Source: Pseudochrobactrum saccharolyticum
Lineage (GTDB): Bacteria > Pseudomonadota > Alphaproteobacteria > Rhizobiales > Rhizobiaceae
NCBI RefSeq assembly: GCF_008801715.1
Contig: NZ_VZPG01000002.1
Span: 496,001-560,000 of the forward strand
DNA length: 64,000 bases
Reading direction: 5' to 3'
The notes under the pieces were generated by a model. The model did no database searches, had not been told where the DNA came from, and was given only the letters and a program-made list of their open reading frames with translations. The position numbers were made by a program, and so were the translations under genes. Below are positions 6,129 to 15,879 of this stretch, in pieces. How positions within the stretch are numbered: the stretch's first letter is position 1; each line of letters starts with the position of its first letter.

Positions 6129-8552
6129 TTAGTGAGCCATGCCCACAACAGCATCATCATCGCCGGTTTTAGCAATGGCTGATACTTCCGGTTCAACCCA
6201 TTCGATCGGTTCCGGCTTGCGGATCAGTGCATGTTCAAGCACCTCACCGACATAAGAGACCGGAATGATTTCCAATGCGTTTTTCACATTGTCCGGAATT
6301 TCAGCCAGATCCTTGGCGTTTTCTTCCGGAATCAGCACCTTCTTGATACCGCCGCGCAGAGCTGCGAGCAGTTTTTCCTTCAGGCCGCCGATTGGCAGAA
6401 CACGACCGCGCAATGTAACCTCACCAGTCATAGCAACGTCTTTGCGTACCGGAATACCGGTCAGCACAGAAACAATTGCGGTTACCATTGCTGTACCGGC
6501 AGACGGACCATCCTTCGGTGTCGCACCTTCCGGTACGTGCACGTGGATGTCGCGCTTGTCGAACAGCGGAGGCTCGATGCCGAAATCCACCGCACGGGAG
6601 CGGACATAGGATGCCGCAGCCGAAATGGATTCCTTCATCACATCACGCAGGTTACCAGTCACGGTCATACGACCTTTACCCGGCATCATCACACCTTCAA
6701 TGGTCAGCAATTCGCCGCCCACTTCCGTCCATGCCAGACCGGTAACAACACCAACCTGATCTTCACCGTCGATTTGTCCGTAACGGAACTTCATGACACC
6801 GAGATAATCAGAAATATTATCCTTGGTCACATGAACCGACTTGGTCTTTTTACGTGCGATTTCCGTGACAGCTTTACGCGCCAGCTTCATCATTTCACGT
6901 TCAAGACTACGCACACCGGCTTCGCGGGTGTAGTGCTGGATCACAGCAAGAATGGCTGCTTCATCAACCGAGAATTCATTCGGCTGCAAAGCATGTTCCT
7001 TGATTGCCTTTGGCAGCAAATGGCGCTTGGCAATTTCAAGTTTTTCATCCTCGGTGTAACCGGCAATACGGATGATCTCCATACGGTCAAGCAGAGGGCC
7101 CGGAATATTCAGCGAGTTTGCAGTCGTCACAAACATTACATTGGACAGGTCATATTCGACCTCCAGATAATGATCCATGAAAGTTGCATTCTGTTCCGGA
7201 TCCAGCACTTCCAGCATTGCCGATGACGGATCACCGCGGAAATCCTGCCCCATCTTGTCAATCTCATCGAGAAGGAACAGCGGGTTAGACTTCTTGGCTT
7301 TCTTCATCGACTGCACAACCTTGCCCGGCATGGAGCCGATATAGGTTCTGCGGTGACCGCGGATTTCAGCCTCATCACGCACACCGCCAAGCGACATACG
7401 CACATATTCACGACCGGTTGCCTTGGCAATCGAGCGCGCCAGCGAGGTTTTACCAACCCCCGGAGGGCCTACGAGACAGATGATCGGGCCTTTGATCTTG
7501 GCAGCGCGTGACTGTACCGCGAGATACTCGACAATACGCTCCTTAACCTTATCCAGGCCGAAATGTTCTGTATCCAGCACTTCCTCGGCAAAAGCCAGAT
7601 CGGTTTTGACCTTGGACTTCTTGTTCCACGGCAGGGACAGCAGCCAGTCTAGATAGTTGCGCACCACTGTGGCTTCCGCCGACATCGGGCTCATCGACCG
7701 CAGCTTCTTCATTTCAGCCTGCGCTTTTTCCGCAGCTTCCTTGCTCAGCTTGGTCTTGGCAATGCGTTCTTCCAGCTCGGCCAGTTCATCCTTGCCGTCT
7801 TCACCGTCGCCCAGTTCCTTCTGGATCGCCTTCATCTGTTCGTTCAGATAATATTCGCGCTGGGTCTTTTCCATCTGGCGTTTAACACGCGAGCGGATGC
7901 GCTTTTCAACCTGAAGAACCGAGATTTCGGATTCCATATATTCCAGAGCTTTTTCAAGACGCTCACGAACCGACAGGATCGAAAGCATTTCCTGCTTTTC
8001 AGCAATCTTAATCGCCAGATGCGAGGCTACCGTATCGGCCAGTTTCGAATGATCGTCGATCTGACTGGTCGCGCCGACAACTTCAGGCGAAATCTTCTTG
8101 TTCAGCTTCACATAATTTTCAAAGTCGCTCATCACCGAGCGGGACAGCGCTTCGATTTCCACCGGCTCTTCTTCCGGCAGTTCGAGAATGTCAGCATAGG
8201 CTTCGTGATAATCTTCACGGTCGCTGAATTTGGAAATCTTGGCGCGTGCAATACCTTCGACCAACACTTTTACAGTGCCGTCCGGCAGTTTCAGCAGCTG
8301 CAGCACATTGGCAACTGTACCGATTTCATAAATCGCGTCATTGGCCGGCTCATCGTCAGCAGCATTTTTCTGCGTGGCAAGCAAGATCTGCTTATCAACG
8401 CCCATCACTTCTTCAAGCGCACGGATTGATCTTTCGCGGCCGACAAAAAGCGGCACAATCATATGCGGGAAGACAACAATATCGCGCAATGGCAATACGG
8501 CATAGAGCCCGTCCTGACCACCCACCGATGTCTTCAACTCTGTATCCGTCAT
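6129..8552 (-). CDS. lon: ATP-dependent protease Lon
   Basis: 807 residues, normal for LonA. The N-terminal substrate-binding domain begins LPLRDIVVFPHMIVPLFVGR; a coiled-coil region follows (residues 190-290). The AAA+ module carries Walker A GPPGVGKT near 361 and Walker B LFLLDEIDK. The protease domain has catalytic Ser684 in PKDGPSAGTAM and Lys727 in GGLKEKLLAA. Lon degrades misfolded and regulatory proteins in the cytoplasm. It stands between terminators as its own unit, downstream of clpX on the same strand, with a likely heat-shock promoter at 8635-8666. Confidence 0.98.
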   Translation of the reverse strand: MTDTELKTSVGGQDGLYAVLPLRDIVVFPHMIVPLFVGRERSIRALEEVMGVDKQILLATQKNAADDEPANDAIYEIGTVANVLQLLKLPDGTVKVLVEGIARAKISKFSDREDYHEAYADILELPEEEPVEIEALSRSVMSDFENYVKLNKKISPEVVGATSQIDDHSKLADTVASHLAIKIAEKQEMLSILSVRERLEKALEYMESEISVLQVEKRIRSRVKRQMEKTQREYYLNEQMKAIQKELGDGEDGKDELAELEERIAKTKLSKEAAEKAQAEMKKLRSMSPMSAEATVVRNYLDWLLSLPWNKKSKVKTDLAFAEEVLDTEHFGLDKVKERIVEYLAVQSRAAKIKGPIICLVGPPGVGKTSLARSIAKATGREYVRMSLGGVRDEAEIRGHRRTYIGSMPGKVVQSMKKAKKSNPLFLLDEIDKMGQDFRGDPSSAMLEVLDPEQNATFMDHYLEVEYDLSNVMFVTTANSLNIPGPLLDRMEIIRIAGYTEDEKLEIAKRHLLPKAIKEHALQPNEFSVDEAAILAVIQHYTREAGVRSLEREMMKLARKAVTEIARKKTKSVHVTKDNISDYLGVMKFRYGQIDGEDQVGVVTGLAWTEVGGELLTIEGVMMPGKGRMTVTGNLRDVMKESISAAASYVRSRAVDFGIEPPLFDKRDIHVHVPEGATPKDGPSAGTAMVTAIVSVLTGIPVRKDVAMTGEVTLRGRVLPIGGLKEKLLAALRGGIKKVLIPEENAKDLAEIPDNVKNALEIIPVSYVGEVLEHALIRKPEPIEWVEPEVSAIAKTGDDDAVVGMAH

Positions 8553-8634
8553 TTTAAGTCCTTTCCCGGGTTAACCACCCGATCGCCACACAATGACCCC
8601 CGTTTCATCAGCAAATCACTGCGTGCATCGACTG

Positions 8635-8666
8635 TATAATTGGCCACCCGTTGCCGCTATTTCAAG
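8635..8666 (-). promoter_or_regulatory. Candidate heat-shock (RpoH-type) promoter of lon
   Basis: Read on minus: CTTGAAA, a 16-base spacer, then CCAATTATA. This resembles the alphaproteobacterial sigma-32 pattern and lies about 80 bases upstream of the lon ATG. The remaining DNA up to 8890 shows no gene and no other clear signal. Confidence 0.45.
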
Positions 8667-8890
8667 CACTGTTTATGCTTCATACAGCAGAATAAATCAG
8701 CGCATTTATGACCACCGGATCAAAATGCAATTTTCATACCCATCTTTTAAAGCGGTTTCGCGGTTAAAGAAACGCCTAAAGTGCCGGTTTCGCCGTGTTT
8801 CCCCTATCGTCCACAATCCAGCACAATAAAATATGATATTTTAACTCATAAATATAAGAACGTGAGCTCTTGAACGTATATTCAAACGAA

Positions 8891-8920
8891 AAACGCTCAG
8901 GATTGCTCCTGAGCGTTTTT
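8891..8920. terminator. Terminator downstream of clpX
   Basis: Perfect 12-bp arms AAACGCTCAGGA and TCCTGAGCGTTT around loop TTGC, with A and T runs on both sides, so it works in either direction. It lies 35 bases beyond the clpX stop and makes lon independent of clpX. Confidence 0.9.
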
Positions 8921-8954
8921 AATTTTCGTCACAGCTGACAGGCTGTTTGTTTCC

Positions 8955-10229
8955 TTAAGCGGAAACCGTGCCTTTTTCTTCCTTACGGTCGCCATAGATG
9001 TAAAGCGGCTGCGCTTTGCCATCCACGACTTCGCCGGAAATAACCACTTCCTGAACACCTTCCAGTGTCGGCAGGTCAAACATGGTATCAAGCAGGATTT
9101 TTTCCATGATCGAACGCAGACCACGGGCACCGGTCTTACGCTCTACCGCACGGCCAGCAATTGCCAGCAGCGCATCTTCATGGAATGTCAGCTCAACATT
9201 TTCCATCTCGAACAGACGCTGATACTGCTTCACCAGAGCGTTTTTCGGCTCAGACAGGATCTTGACCAGAGAGGCCACATCCAGATCTTCCAGTGTCGCA
9301 ATAACCGGCAGACGACCGACAAATTCCGGAATAAGACCGAATTTCACCAGATCTTCCGGCTCCAGCTCGTGGAAAATCGCACCGATACGGCGTTCATCCG
9401 GCGCTTTTACAGTCGCGCTGAAGCCGATGGAGGTCTTTTCGCCACGGGACGAAATGATCTTATCCAGTCCGGCAAATGCACCACCGCAAATGAACAGGAT
9501 ATTGGTTGTGTCCACCTGCAGGAATTCCTGCTGCGGATGCTTGCGCCCGCCCTGCGGCGGTACGGAAGCCACAGTGCCTTCCATGATCTTCAGCAGAGCC
9601 TGCTGTACGCCCTCACCGGATACGTCACGGGTAATCGACGGATTATCGGCCTTACGGCTGATTTTATCCACTTCGTCGATATAGACGATACCGCGCTGCG
9701 CACGCTCGACATTGTAGTCGGCAGCCTGCAACAGTTTGAGAATGATATTTTCAACATCTTCACCGACATAACCGGCTTCGGTCAGTGTCGTGGCATCAGC
9801 CATGGTGAACGGCACATCAATGATGCGCGCCAGTGTCTGTGCCAGATAGGTCTTACCGCAACCGGTAGGGCCAACCAGAAGAATATTGGATTTTGCCAGC
9901 TCAACATCACCGCTCTTTGGCTGGTTAGCCAGACGCTTGTAATGATTATGAACCGCAACCGACAGAACACGCTTGGCATGGCTCTGACCGATGACGTAAT
10001 CATCGAGAACCGCCATAATTTCCTGCGGGGTCGGAACGCCTTCACGCGACTTCACCATCGAGGATTTGTTTTCCTCGCGGATGATGTCCATGCAAAGCTC
10101 GACGCACTCATCACAGATAAAAACGGTCGGCCCCGCAATCAGCTTGCGCACCTCATGCTGGCTTTTTCCGCAAAAGGAGCAATAGAGCGTATTTTTGGAA
10201 TCGCCACCGCCGTTGCTGACTTTGCTCAT
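8955..10229 (-). CDS. clpX: ATP-dependent Clp protease ATP-binding subunit ClpX
   Basis: 424 residues, standard length. The N-terminal zinc-binding domain is [14 protein letters not shown]...[10 protein letters not shown] (four Cys). The AAA+ domain has Walker A GPTGCGKT near residue 120 and Walker [11 protein letters not shown]. ClpX recognises, unfolds and feeds substrates into ClpP. clpP is upstream on the same strand but separated by 345 bases with a terminator, so the two are probably partly independent. Confidence 0.98.
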   Translation of the reverse strand: MSKVSNGGGDSKNTLYCSFCGKSQHEVRKLIAGPTVFICDECVELCMDIIREENKSSMVKSREGVPTPQEIMAVLDDYVIGQSHAKRVLSVAVHNHYKRLANQPKSGDVELAKSNILLVGPTGCGKTYLAQTLARIIDVPFTMADATTLTEAGYVGEDVENIILKLLQAADYNVERAQRGIVYIDEVDKISRKADNPSITRDVSGEGVQQALLKIMEGTVASVPPQGGRKHPQQEFLQVDTTNILFICGGAFAGLDKIISSRGEKTSIGFSATVKAPDERRIGAIFHELEPEDLVKFGLIPEFVGRLPVIATLEDLDVASLVKILSEPKNALVKQYQRLFEMENVELTFHEDALLAIAGRAVERKTGARGLRSIMEKILLDTMFDLPTLEGVQEVVISGEVVDGKAQPLYIYGDRKEEKGTVSA

Positions 10230-10529
10230 CGCAGTTTCCTTTCAGTAATGGCCGCCCGCTGTCCGCAACAGGCACCAAGTTCTAACCGTTATGTCTTCCC
10301 GACCGAAACCGACATGAACGGCAGTCGTCTTTTTAGGCACAAGACCCAAACAATCACTTAACACAGCATTCAGCATAAACAGGCAAAAGACAGTTTTACA
10401 ACCTGTCTACCGCACTGTTTTATGCGACAGTACAGTAAAAGCGGTAATGGCAGAAAAAATGTGGCTAAAATTATACAATGCCGAAGATTTCTGCCGGAAA
10501 ACCACTTGTCACGAAATTCCGGTCTTCAG
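10230..10529. other. clpP-clpX intergenic region
   Basis: No gene. It should contain the clpX promoter (minus); I could not single out boxes with confidence. The far end holds the clpP terminator. Confidence 0.5.
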
Positions 10530-10563
10530 AAAACTGATCCGTTTTTCAGGCAAAACGGATCAG
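10530..10563 (-). terminator. Terminator downstream of clpP
   Basis: Arms CTGATCCGTTTT and AAAACGGATCAG (12 bp) around a six-base loop; on minus the stem is followed by TTTTC. It lies 12 bases after the clpP stop. Confidence 0.85.
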
Positions 10564-10574
10564 AATCCGGTTTA

Positions 10575-11204
10575 TCAGTCTTTCTTTTCGCCGAGATCGC
10601 GTGATTCGATCACTTTATCAATCAGGCCGAATTCGAGCGCTTCCTGAGCGGTCATGAAATGATCACGGTCGAGCGTACGCTCGATAGTTTCATAATCACG
10701 GCCGGTATGTTTGACGTAGATTTCATTGAGGCGGCGCTTCATCTTGATGATATCCTGCGCATGACGCTCGATATCGGAAGCCTGCCCCTGAAAACCGCCG
10801 GATGGCTGGTGAACCATGATACGTGCATTCGGCAGTGCCAGACGCTGACCGGTTGCACCGGCTGTCAGCAGCAGCGAGCCCATAGATGCCGCCTGCCCCA
10901 TGCAGAGCGTGGAAACCGGAGGCTTGATGAACTGCATCGTGTCATAAATCGCCATGCCGGAAGTGACCACGCCACCTGGCGAATTGATGTACATTTCAAT
11001 CGGCTTGTTCGGGTTTTCCGCTTCAAGGAACAGAAGCTGCGCGCAGATCAGCATAGCCATGCCGTCTTCAACCGGACCGTTCACGAAAATCACGCGTTCT
11101 TTCAGAAGACGCGAGAAAATATCATAGGCCCGCTCACCGCGTGCAGTCTGCTCAACCACCATCGGGACCAGATTCATAACGGTTTCAATTGGATCTCTCA
11201 TCAT
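10575..11204 (-). CDS. clpP: ATP-dependent Clp protease proteolytic subunit ClpP
   Basis: 209 residues. Catalytic Ser107 lies in GQAASMGS, His132 in [10 protein letters not shown], and the acid is in the [14 protein letters not shown] region near 180. It forms the tetradecameric protease that works with ClpX or ClpA. The start [16 protein letters not shown] gives a short propeptide, as in relatives. Own terminator downstream; hflX ends 180 bases upstream on the same strand. Confidence 0.98.
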   Translation of the reverse strand: MMRDPIETVMNLVPMVVEQTARGERAYDIFSRLLKERVIFVNGPVEDGMAMLICAQLLFLEAENPNKPIEMYINSPGGVVTSGMAIYDTMQFIKPPVSTLCMGQAASMGSLLLTAGATGQRLALPNARIMVHQPSGGFQGQASDIERHAQDIIKMKRRLNEIYVKHTGRDYETIERTLDRDHFMTAQEALEFGLIDKVIESRDLGEKKD

Positions 11205-11383
11205 TAACTGCCTTTGGCTATCGGAGAACGGAGCGAAACACTGCCGTCAGGATTCGTAATACTCAATACATAGGGCGAGGCGTACCCGTTTCGCAAGGTG
11301 TTGCGCTATAAACGCCCTATTCCGCCCCTGTCTAATCTTTCATACTTACCGAAATCTAAATGACGGCAGACTGCTGCACATCC

Positions 11384-12853
11384 TTAGCTGCGTTTTGTTA
11401 CGGAAGCATATTTATCGCGGAATTTCTGCGCGGAACCGGCGGTCATATCCACATCGATAATCACCGAACCGTCTTCCTCATCCTGACGGCGCACATTGCT
11501 GCCATGACGGTAAATCCAGTCAATCAGACCGAACTGATCCGGCTGCAGGCTGACCTGCACCTTTTCCATCGCACCGGAAATACGGCTTTCGATCAAAGCC
11601 AGCAATTCAGGCGTACCCTGCCCCGTCAGCGCAGACAACGGCAAAGGCCGTGCATCTTCATGACTGCCGCTGCTCAGATTTTCCGCGCTGTCCTGCATCG
11701 GCTCGCTCAAACGGTCGATCTTGTTCCAGATCTCAATGACACGCTCATCGCCTTTTTTAATGCCGAGACCGCTGAGAATTGTCTCCACATCCTCAGCCTG
11801 CGCCGCATTGTCAGGGTCTGACATATCGCGCACATGCAGGATCAGATCAGCCTCAATTACCTCTTCCAGTGTCGCCTTAAATGCGGCAACCAGATGGTGC
11901 GGCAGGTTGGAGATGAAGCCAACCGTATCGGACAGGATAATCATATCGCCATGCGGCAGCCGCAGACGGCGCAAAGTCGGATCAAGCGTCGCGAAAAGCA
12001 TATCTTCCGCCAGCACATCAGCACCGGTCAGACGATTGAACAAAGTAGACTTGCCCGCATTGGTATAGCCGACCAGTGCAATCACCGGATGCGGCACCTT
12101 ACGGCGTTTCTGGCGATGCAGCTGGCGGGTACGCACAACCGTATCCAACTCGCGTTTGATCCGCAGGATTTTCTCCTGCAGCATACGCCGGTCGGCCTCG
12201 ATCTGGGTTTCACCCGGACCGCCCATAAAGCCGCCACCACCACGCTGACGCTCCAAGTGCGTCCAGCTGCGAACCAGACGGCCTTTCTGATAGTTCAGAT
12301 GTGCCAGCTCAACCTGCAGGCTACCCTCACGGGTCTGCGCGCGGCGGCCGAAAATTTCCAAAATCAGACCGGTACGGTCAATAACCTTGACCTTCCATTC
12401 GCGTTCCAGATTGCGCTGCTGCACCGGTGTCAGCGGATGATCGACAATCACCAGCTCGATTTCTTCACGTTCGATGCGTTCGGCAATATCCTCAACCTTA
12501 CCCGTGCCAAGCAAAGTGGCCGGACGCGGCTGGGAGGTCTGCACCAGAAAACTGTCGATAATTTTCAGATCAATCGCGCGTGCAAGTCCCGCAGCTTCTT
12601 CAAGCCGCGCCTCATCACTCCGGCGATATTTCGGGCGTTCGCTCTCATCCTGATCGACGACCAGCGCGTAACGTTCCGGCAAAATCGGCACGACAACAAA
12701 AGCCCGTGTATCTTCTACTTTTGTTGTGAAAGGCTTTCTGCTGCTTTTCTGTTTGGCGCCGTCATCATAATTATCATCGGATGATAATTCATATGTTTCT
12801 GGCATCTCTGTTTCTGGCGTCAGATCAGCTGCCGGATCATTGCGTTTTTTCAA
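11384..12853 (-). CDS. hflX: GTPase HflX
   Basis: 489 residues. The N-terminal HflX domain (from about 50: RAFVVVPILPERYALVVDQD) contains the glycine-rich GGGGFMGGPGETQIEADRR linker. The G domain has G1 GYTNAGKST, G3 DTVGFI and G4 NKID. HflX is a ribosome-splitting/rescue GTPase that responds to stress. It follows hfq on the same strand after 215 bases, the common hfq-hflX pair. The first 45 residues are acidic, low in complexity and variable. Confidence 0.95.
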   Translation of the reverse strand: MKKRNDPAADLTPETEMPETYELSSDDNYDDGAKQKSSRKPFTTKVEDTRAFVVVPILPERYALVVDQDESERPKYRRSDEARLEEAAGLARAIDLKIIDSFLVQTSQPRPATLLGTGKVEDIAERIEREEIELVIVDHPLTPVQQRNLEREWKVKVIDRTGLILEIFGRRAQTREGSLQVELAHLNYQKGRLVRSWTHLERQRGGGGFMGGPGETQIEADRRMLQEKILRIKRELDTVVRTRQLHRQKRRKVPHPVIALVGYTNAGKSTLFNRLTGADVLAEDMLFATLDPTLRRLRLPHGDMIILSDTVGFISNLPHHLVAAFKATLEEVIEADLILHVRDMSDPDNAAQAEDVETILSGLGIKKGDERVIEIWNKIDRLSEPMQDSAENLSSGSHEDARPLPLSALTGQGTPELLALIESRISGAMEKVQVSLQPDQFGLIDWIYRHGSNVRRQDEEDGSVIIDVDMTAGSAQKFRDKYASVTKRS

Positions 12854-13068
12854 ATGTGTATCCTGATTTATGTATCGCCTTTACCGGCCATCTTTGTCCG
12901 GAACGGCTTCTGTTCCCATCAGATAATCATCAGGGCTGCCTGCATCAATGAGCGCGCCTCAGATAATTATTCCCGTATTTACAAACAAATATATCCGCAG
13001 GCCTTGAGGCACTGCGGATATAAAAACATTCCGAAATTTCAGCAAACAGTCGTAATGACCTGTAATGC

Positions 13069-13305
13069 TTACTCTTCTTCGCCTTCAAACATCTGCACAG
13101 GCTGACTTGGCATAATGGTTGAGATGGCATGTTTATATACCAGCTGTGAATGTCCGTCACGGCGCAGCAAGACACAGAAGTTATCAAAGGATGTGACAAT
13201 ACCTGTCAGCTTAACGCCATTAATCAAAAAGATCGTCAGAGAGATTTTTTGCTTACGTACAGAATTCAGAAAGAGATCCTGAAGATTTTGCGATCGTTCA
13301 GCCAT
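13069..13305 (-). CDS. hfq: RNA chaperone Hfq
   Basis: 78 residues. The Sm1 motif is [20 protein letters not shown] and the Sm2 motif is [10 protein letters not shown] (KH box), followed by a short acidic tail FEGEEE. It forms a hexameric ring that pairs small RNAs with mRNAs. An AAAGGA site precedes the ATG. It lies upstream of hflX and downstream of the glycosyltransferase gene. Confidence 0.98.
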
Positions 13306-13667
13306 TTTTTTATTCCTTTATTTCGATCCGCAACCAGCACTGATTTCGGGGAGACATCCACCCTGTTTACAAATATGCCGCCTGAAGCGCATAGCCCGTA
13401 AACAGTTCATTTCCGAAGAAACAGCAGAAAAACTTCCCCTGTCATCCGGTTTTATCATCTGCCCCAGATATTGCACCTGTATATTGATACAGAATCAATA
13501 GTTGCGGGAATAATCCCACATTCCGCAAAGGGTTAACAGGCCGCTATTTTTTGCGCAACGTCAAAATGTTGTATGCTGCCGGATGATTAGCTGCCGCACA
13601 GTCAGAACTATGCCATTCAGGCCAAATATATTTTGTATCTGACCTGTATTCTGACAATTCATGGCGC
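13306..13667. other. Intergenic region upstream of hfq
   Basis: 362 bases without a gene. The size suggests hfq has its own promoter here rather than reading through from the ntr operon. I see no convincing box pair and no strong hairpin. Confidence 0.5.
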
Positions 13668-14471
13668 TTAATCAGCCTCCGTCAGCTCACCTGTCTGCTT
13701 CAGCATCCACTCATAAAAGCTGCCCTTGCGCGCAACCAGCTCTTCCGGACTTTTGCGATGCACATGAAAACCGATAAATTCAGGATGGTTGAGCGGTTCC
13801 AGACCATATTTCGGATCAAAAATGTTCAGGCAGTCACGCGCCGTCCAGTAGTAAAAACTTTCTTTGGGCGCCGCATCATTGAAACAGCCATATTTTTTGG
13901 CCAGCCTTGAAATACCGTCATTGCCAAAAATGGTAATGCCGATCATAGCAGGGGTCACTTCCTTGCCGATAAGGCGGTACCAGAGCGGGCGCAAAACCCG
14001 TCTGCGCAAACCGAGCCATTTCGGCAGCGGATAATCACCGGCCATATAAGCATCAAATTCGGCAATCACCGGATGATCGGGCGGGAAATACAAAGCCGAA
14101 ACGCCGACGCGCTCCCTGTTTTCACGCGCCAGATAGGGTTTGGATGCATCCGGATGAAACTGCTTATGCAGATAAACATCCGTATCCAGCCACACGCCCT
14201 GACGATGTTTCATCAGATTGATGCGAAAAATATCGCTGAACTGAACAATCGTCAGATTATCTTTCAGGTTCGGAAAACCGGGATCAAGACGGCGAAATGA
14301 TTCAATCGGCATGATCGTTGCAGCATCATGCTGCTCCACGCCTTCCGGCAGATTTTCGACAGGCTGATAGCTGAACAGCTTAACCCGTTGTCCGGTTCTG
14401 ACCATGGAAGTCAGGCACATATGATCCACCGGCCGTAATTGGCTGCCGTACCAGAATGTACAAATATCCAT
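13668..14471 (-). CDS. Glycosyltransferase with DXD motif (Gly_transf_sug / GT32-like)
   Basis: 267 residues. RQGVWLDTDVYL (Asp96 and Asp98) is the DXD nucleotide-sugar/metal site of the 'sugar-binding region containing DXD' family, preceded by the typical FSDIFRINLMKH block. There is no signal peptide or membrane helix, so it would act on the cytoplasmic face. The role is probably in polysaccharide or lipopolysaccharide decoration; donor and acceptor cannot be told. It lies 29 bases after trkA on the same strand, between trkA and hfq, with no other polysaccharide gene nearby, so it looks like a lineage-specific insertion into the ntr-trkA-hfq neighbourhood. Confidence 0.75.
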   Translation of the reverse strand: MDICTFWYGSQLRPVDHMCLTSMVRTGQRVKLFSYQPVENLPEGVEQHDAATIMPIESFRRLDPGFPNLKDNLTIVQFSDIFRINLMKHRQGVWLDTDVYLHKQFHPDASKPYLARENRERVGVSALYFPPDHPVIAEFDAYMAGDYPLPKWLGLRRRVLRPLWYRLIGKEVTPAMIGITIFGNDGISRLAKKYGCFNDAAPKESFYYWTARDCLNIFDPKYGLEPLNHPEFIGFHVHRKSPEELVARKGSFYEWMLKQTGELTEAD

Positions 14472-14500
14472 AAAACATACTCAATTTTAAAATGAGGCGC

Positions 14501-15877
14501 TTAAAAGAAATCGAGACTCACGCGGAACATCTGTTCTACGTGCTTCACCGCATCACTTGTCGCAAACATCACTACGCGGTCATTACGGCGAATATGCAGA
14601 TCGCCATGCGGCTTAATAACTTTTCCGTCACGGTAAACCGCCCCCACCCGCAAACCGGCCGGCAGGTCGATATTGCGCAATGGCGCGCCGACTAATGGTG
14701 AAGTTTCAAGGGCTTCCGCCTCAATCAGCTCCGCCCGCCCGTCATAGACACTATGCACCGAGCGGATGCGTCCGCGCCGCACCTGCTGCAAAATCTTGGA
14801 AATCGTCACATTTTTCGGACTGACATAAGAATCAATACCAACCGTATGAATGAATTCCTGATAGGCAGAATTATTAATCAGCACCATATTCGACTTGCAG
14901 CCAAGGCGCTTGGCCATAATGCCGGACAGAATATTCGCCTGATCCTGATTGGTCAGTGCCACCATTAGATCAGCATCCTGAACTTCCGCCTCGCGCAGCA
15001 ATTCCTGATCCAGCGCACTGCCGTTCAGAACAATTGTCTTATCCAGCTCATCAGCCACAAAAGCTGAACGCTCACGATTATGTTCAATGATCTTCAGCCG
15101 CGTATGCGGCTGGCGCTCTTCCATCTTTTTCGCAACATAGAGCCCGATATTACCGCCACCGGCGATAATAATCCGCCGCGCCTCAGGCTTGTCATGCCCG
15201 AACAGGCCAAGTGTACGGCGTACCTGCTCTACCGTTGTCACCACATAGGCCAGATCGCCTGCCAGCAGATGATCCTCGGAATGCGGCACAAACAACTTGT
15301 CATTACGCACCACGCCGACCACCGTTGACGGCAGATCAGGGAACAGATCGGTCAGCTGTTTCAGCGGCGTGTTGATGATCGGGCAGTCTTCCATACATTC
15401 AATGGCAAACGCGACCACTTTGTCATCGGCAAAGCGCAACACATCGGAAGCACCCGGCAAAGCGATACGGCGCAATACCATATCGCCGACTTCCAGCTCC
15501 GGCGAGATCACTACATCAATCGGCATATTATCGCGCGAGAACATCTCCTGATACTGCTTTTGCAGATAGGTCTGCGCACGGATACGGGCAATTTTGGTCG
15601 GCACATTAAACAGCGAATGGGCAACCTGACAGGCCACCATATTGATCTCGTCGTAAAGCGTGACAGCGATAATCATATCCGCTTCATCGGCACCGGCCGC
15701 TTCCAGCACATCCGGATGCGAGCCGTGACCGACAAAACCGCGCACATCAAGCAGATCACGCACGGCGTGGATCAGCTTTTCCGATGTATCAATCACCGAT
15801 ACATCGTTATGTTCCGCAGCGAGCCGCTCAGCAATACCGAAGCCGACCTGACCGGCACCGCAGATAATGATGCGCAT
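14501..15877 (-). CDS. trkA: Potassium uptake regulatory protein TrkA
   Basis: 458 residues with the classic duplicated layout: two Rossmann RCK-N domains (IIICGAGQVGFGIAERLA at the start, IIIAGGGNIGLYVAKKM near 235), each followed by an RCK-C domain. It binds NAD(H)/ATP and gates the TrkH/TrkG potassium channel from the cytoplasmic side. It starts two bases after the ntrX stop, so it is translated with the ntr operon. No trkH is in the window. Confidence 0.95.
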   Translation of the reverse strand: MRIIICGAGQVGFGIAERLAAEHNDVSVIDTSEKLIHAVRDLLDVRGFVGHGSHPDVLEAAGADEADMIIAVTLYDEINMVACQVAHSLFNVPTKIARIRAQTYLQKQYQEMFSRDNMPIDVVISPELEVGDMVLRRIALPGASDVLRFADDKVVAFAIECMEDCPIINTPLKQLTDLFPDLPSTVVGVVRNDKLFVPHSEDHLLAGDLAYVVTTVEQVRRTLGLFGHDKPEARRIIIAGGGNIGLYVAKKMEERQPHTRLKIIEHNRERSAFVADELDKTIVLNGSALDQELLREAEVQDADLMVALTNQDQANILSGIMAKRLGCKSNMVLINNSAYQEFIHTVGIDSYVSPKNVTISKILQQVRRGRIRSVHSVYDGRAELIEAEALETSPLVGAPLRNIDLPAGLRVGAVYRDGKVIKPHGDLHIRRNDRVVMFATSDAVKHVEQMFRVSLDFF

Positions 15878-15879
15878 AA

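Noticed and set aside
6231-7226. 331-codon open frame antisense to lon
   Set aside because: Mirror of lon codons; low-complexity His/Thr/Asn-rich translation.
9180-10361. 393-codon open frame antisense to clpX
   Set aside because: Mirror of clpX codons extending into the intergenic DNA; no motif.
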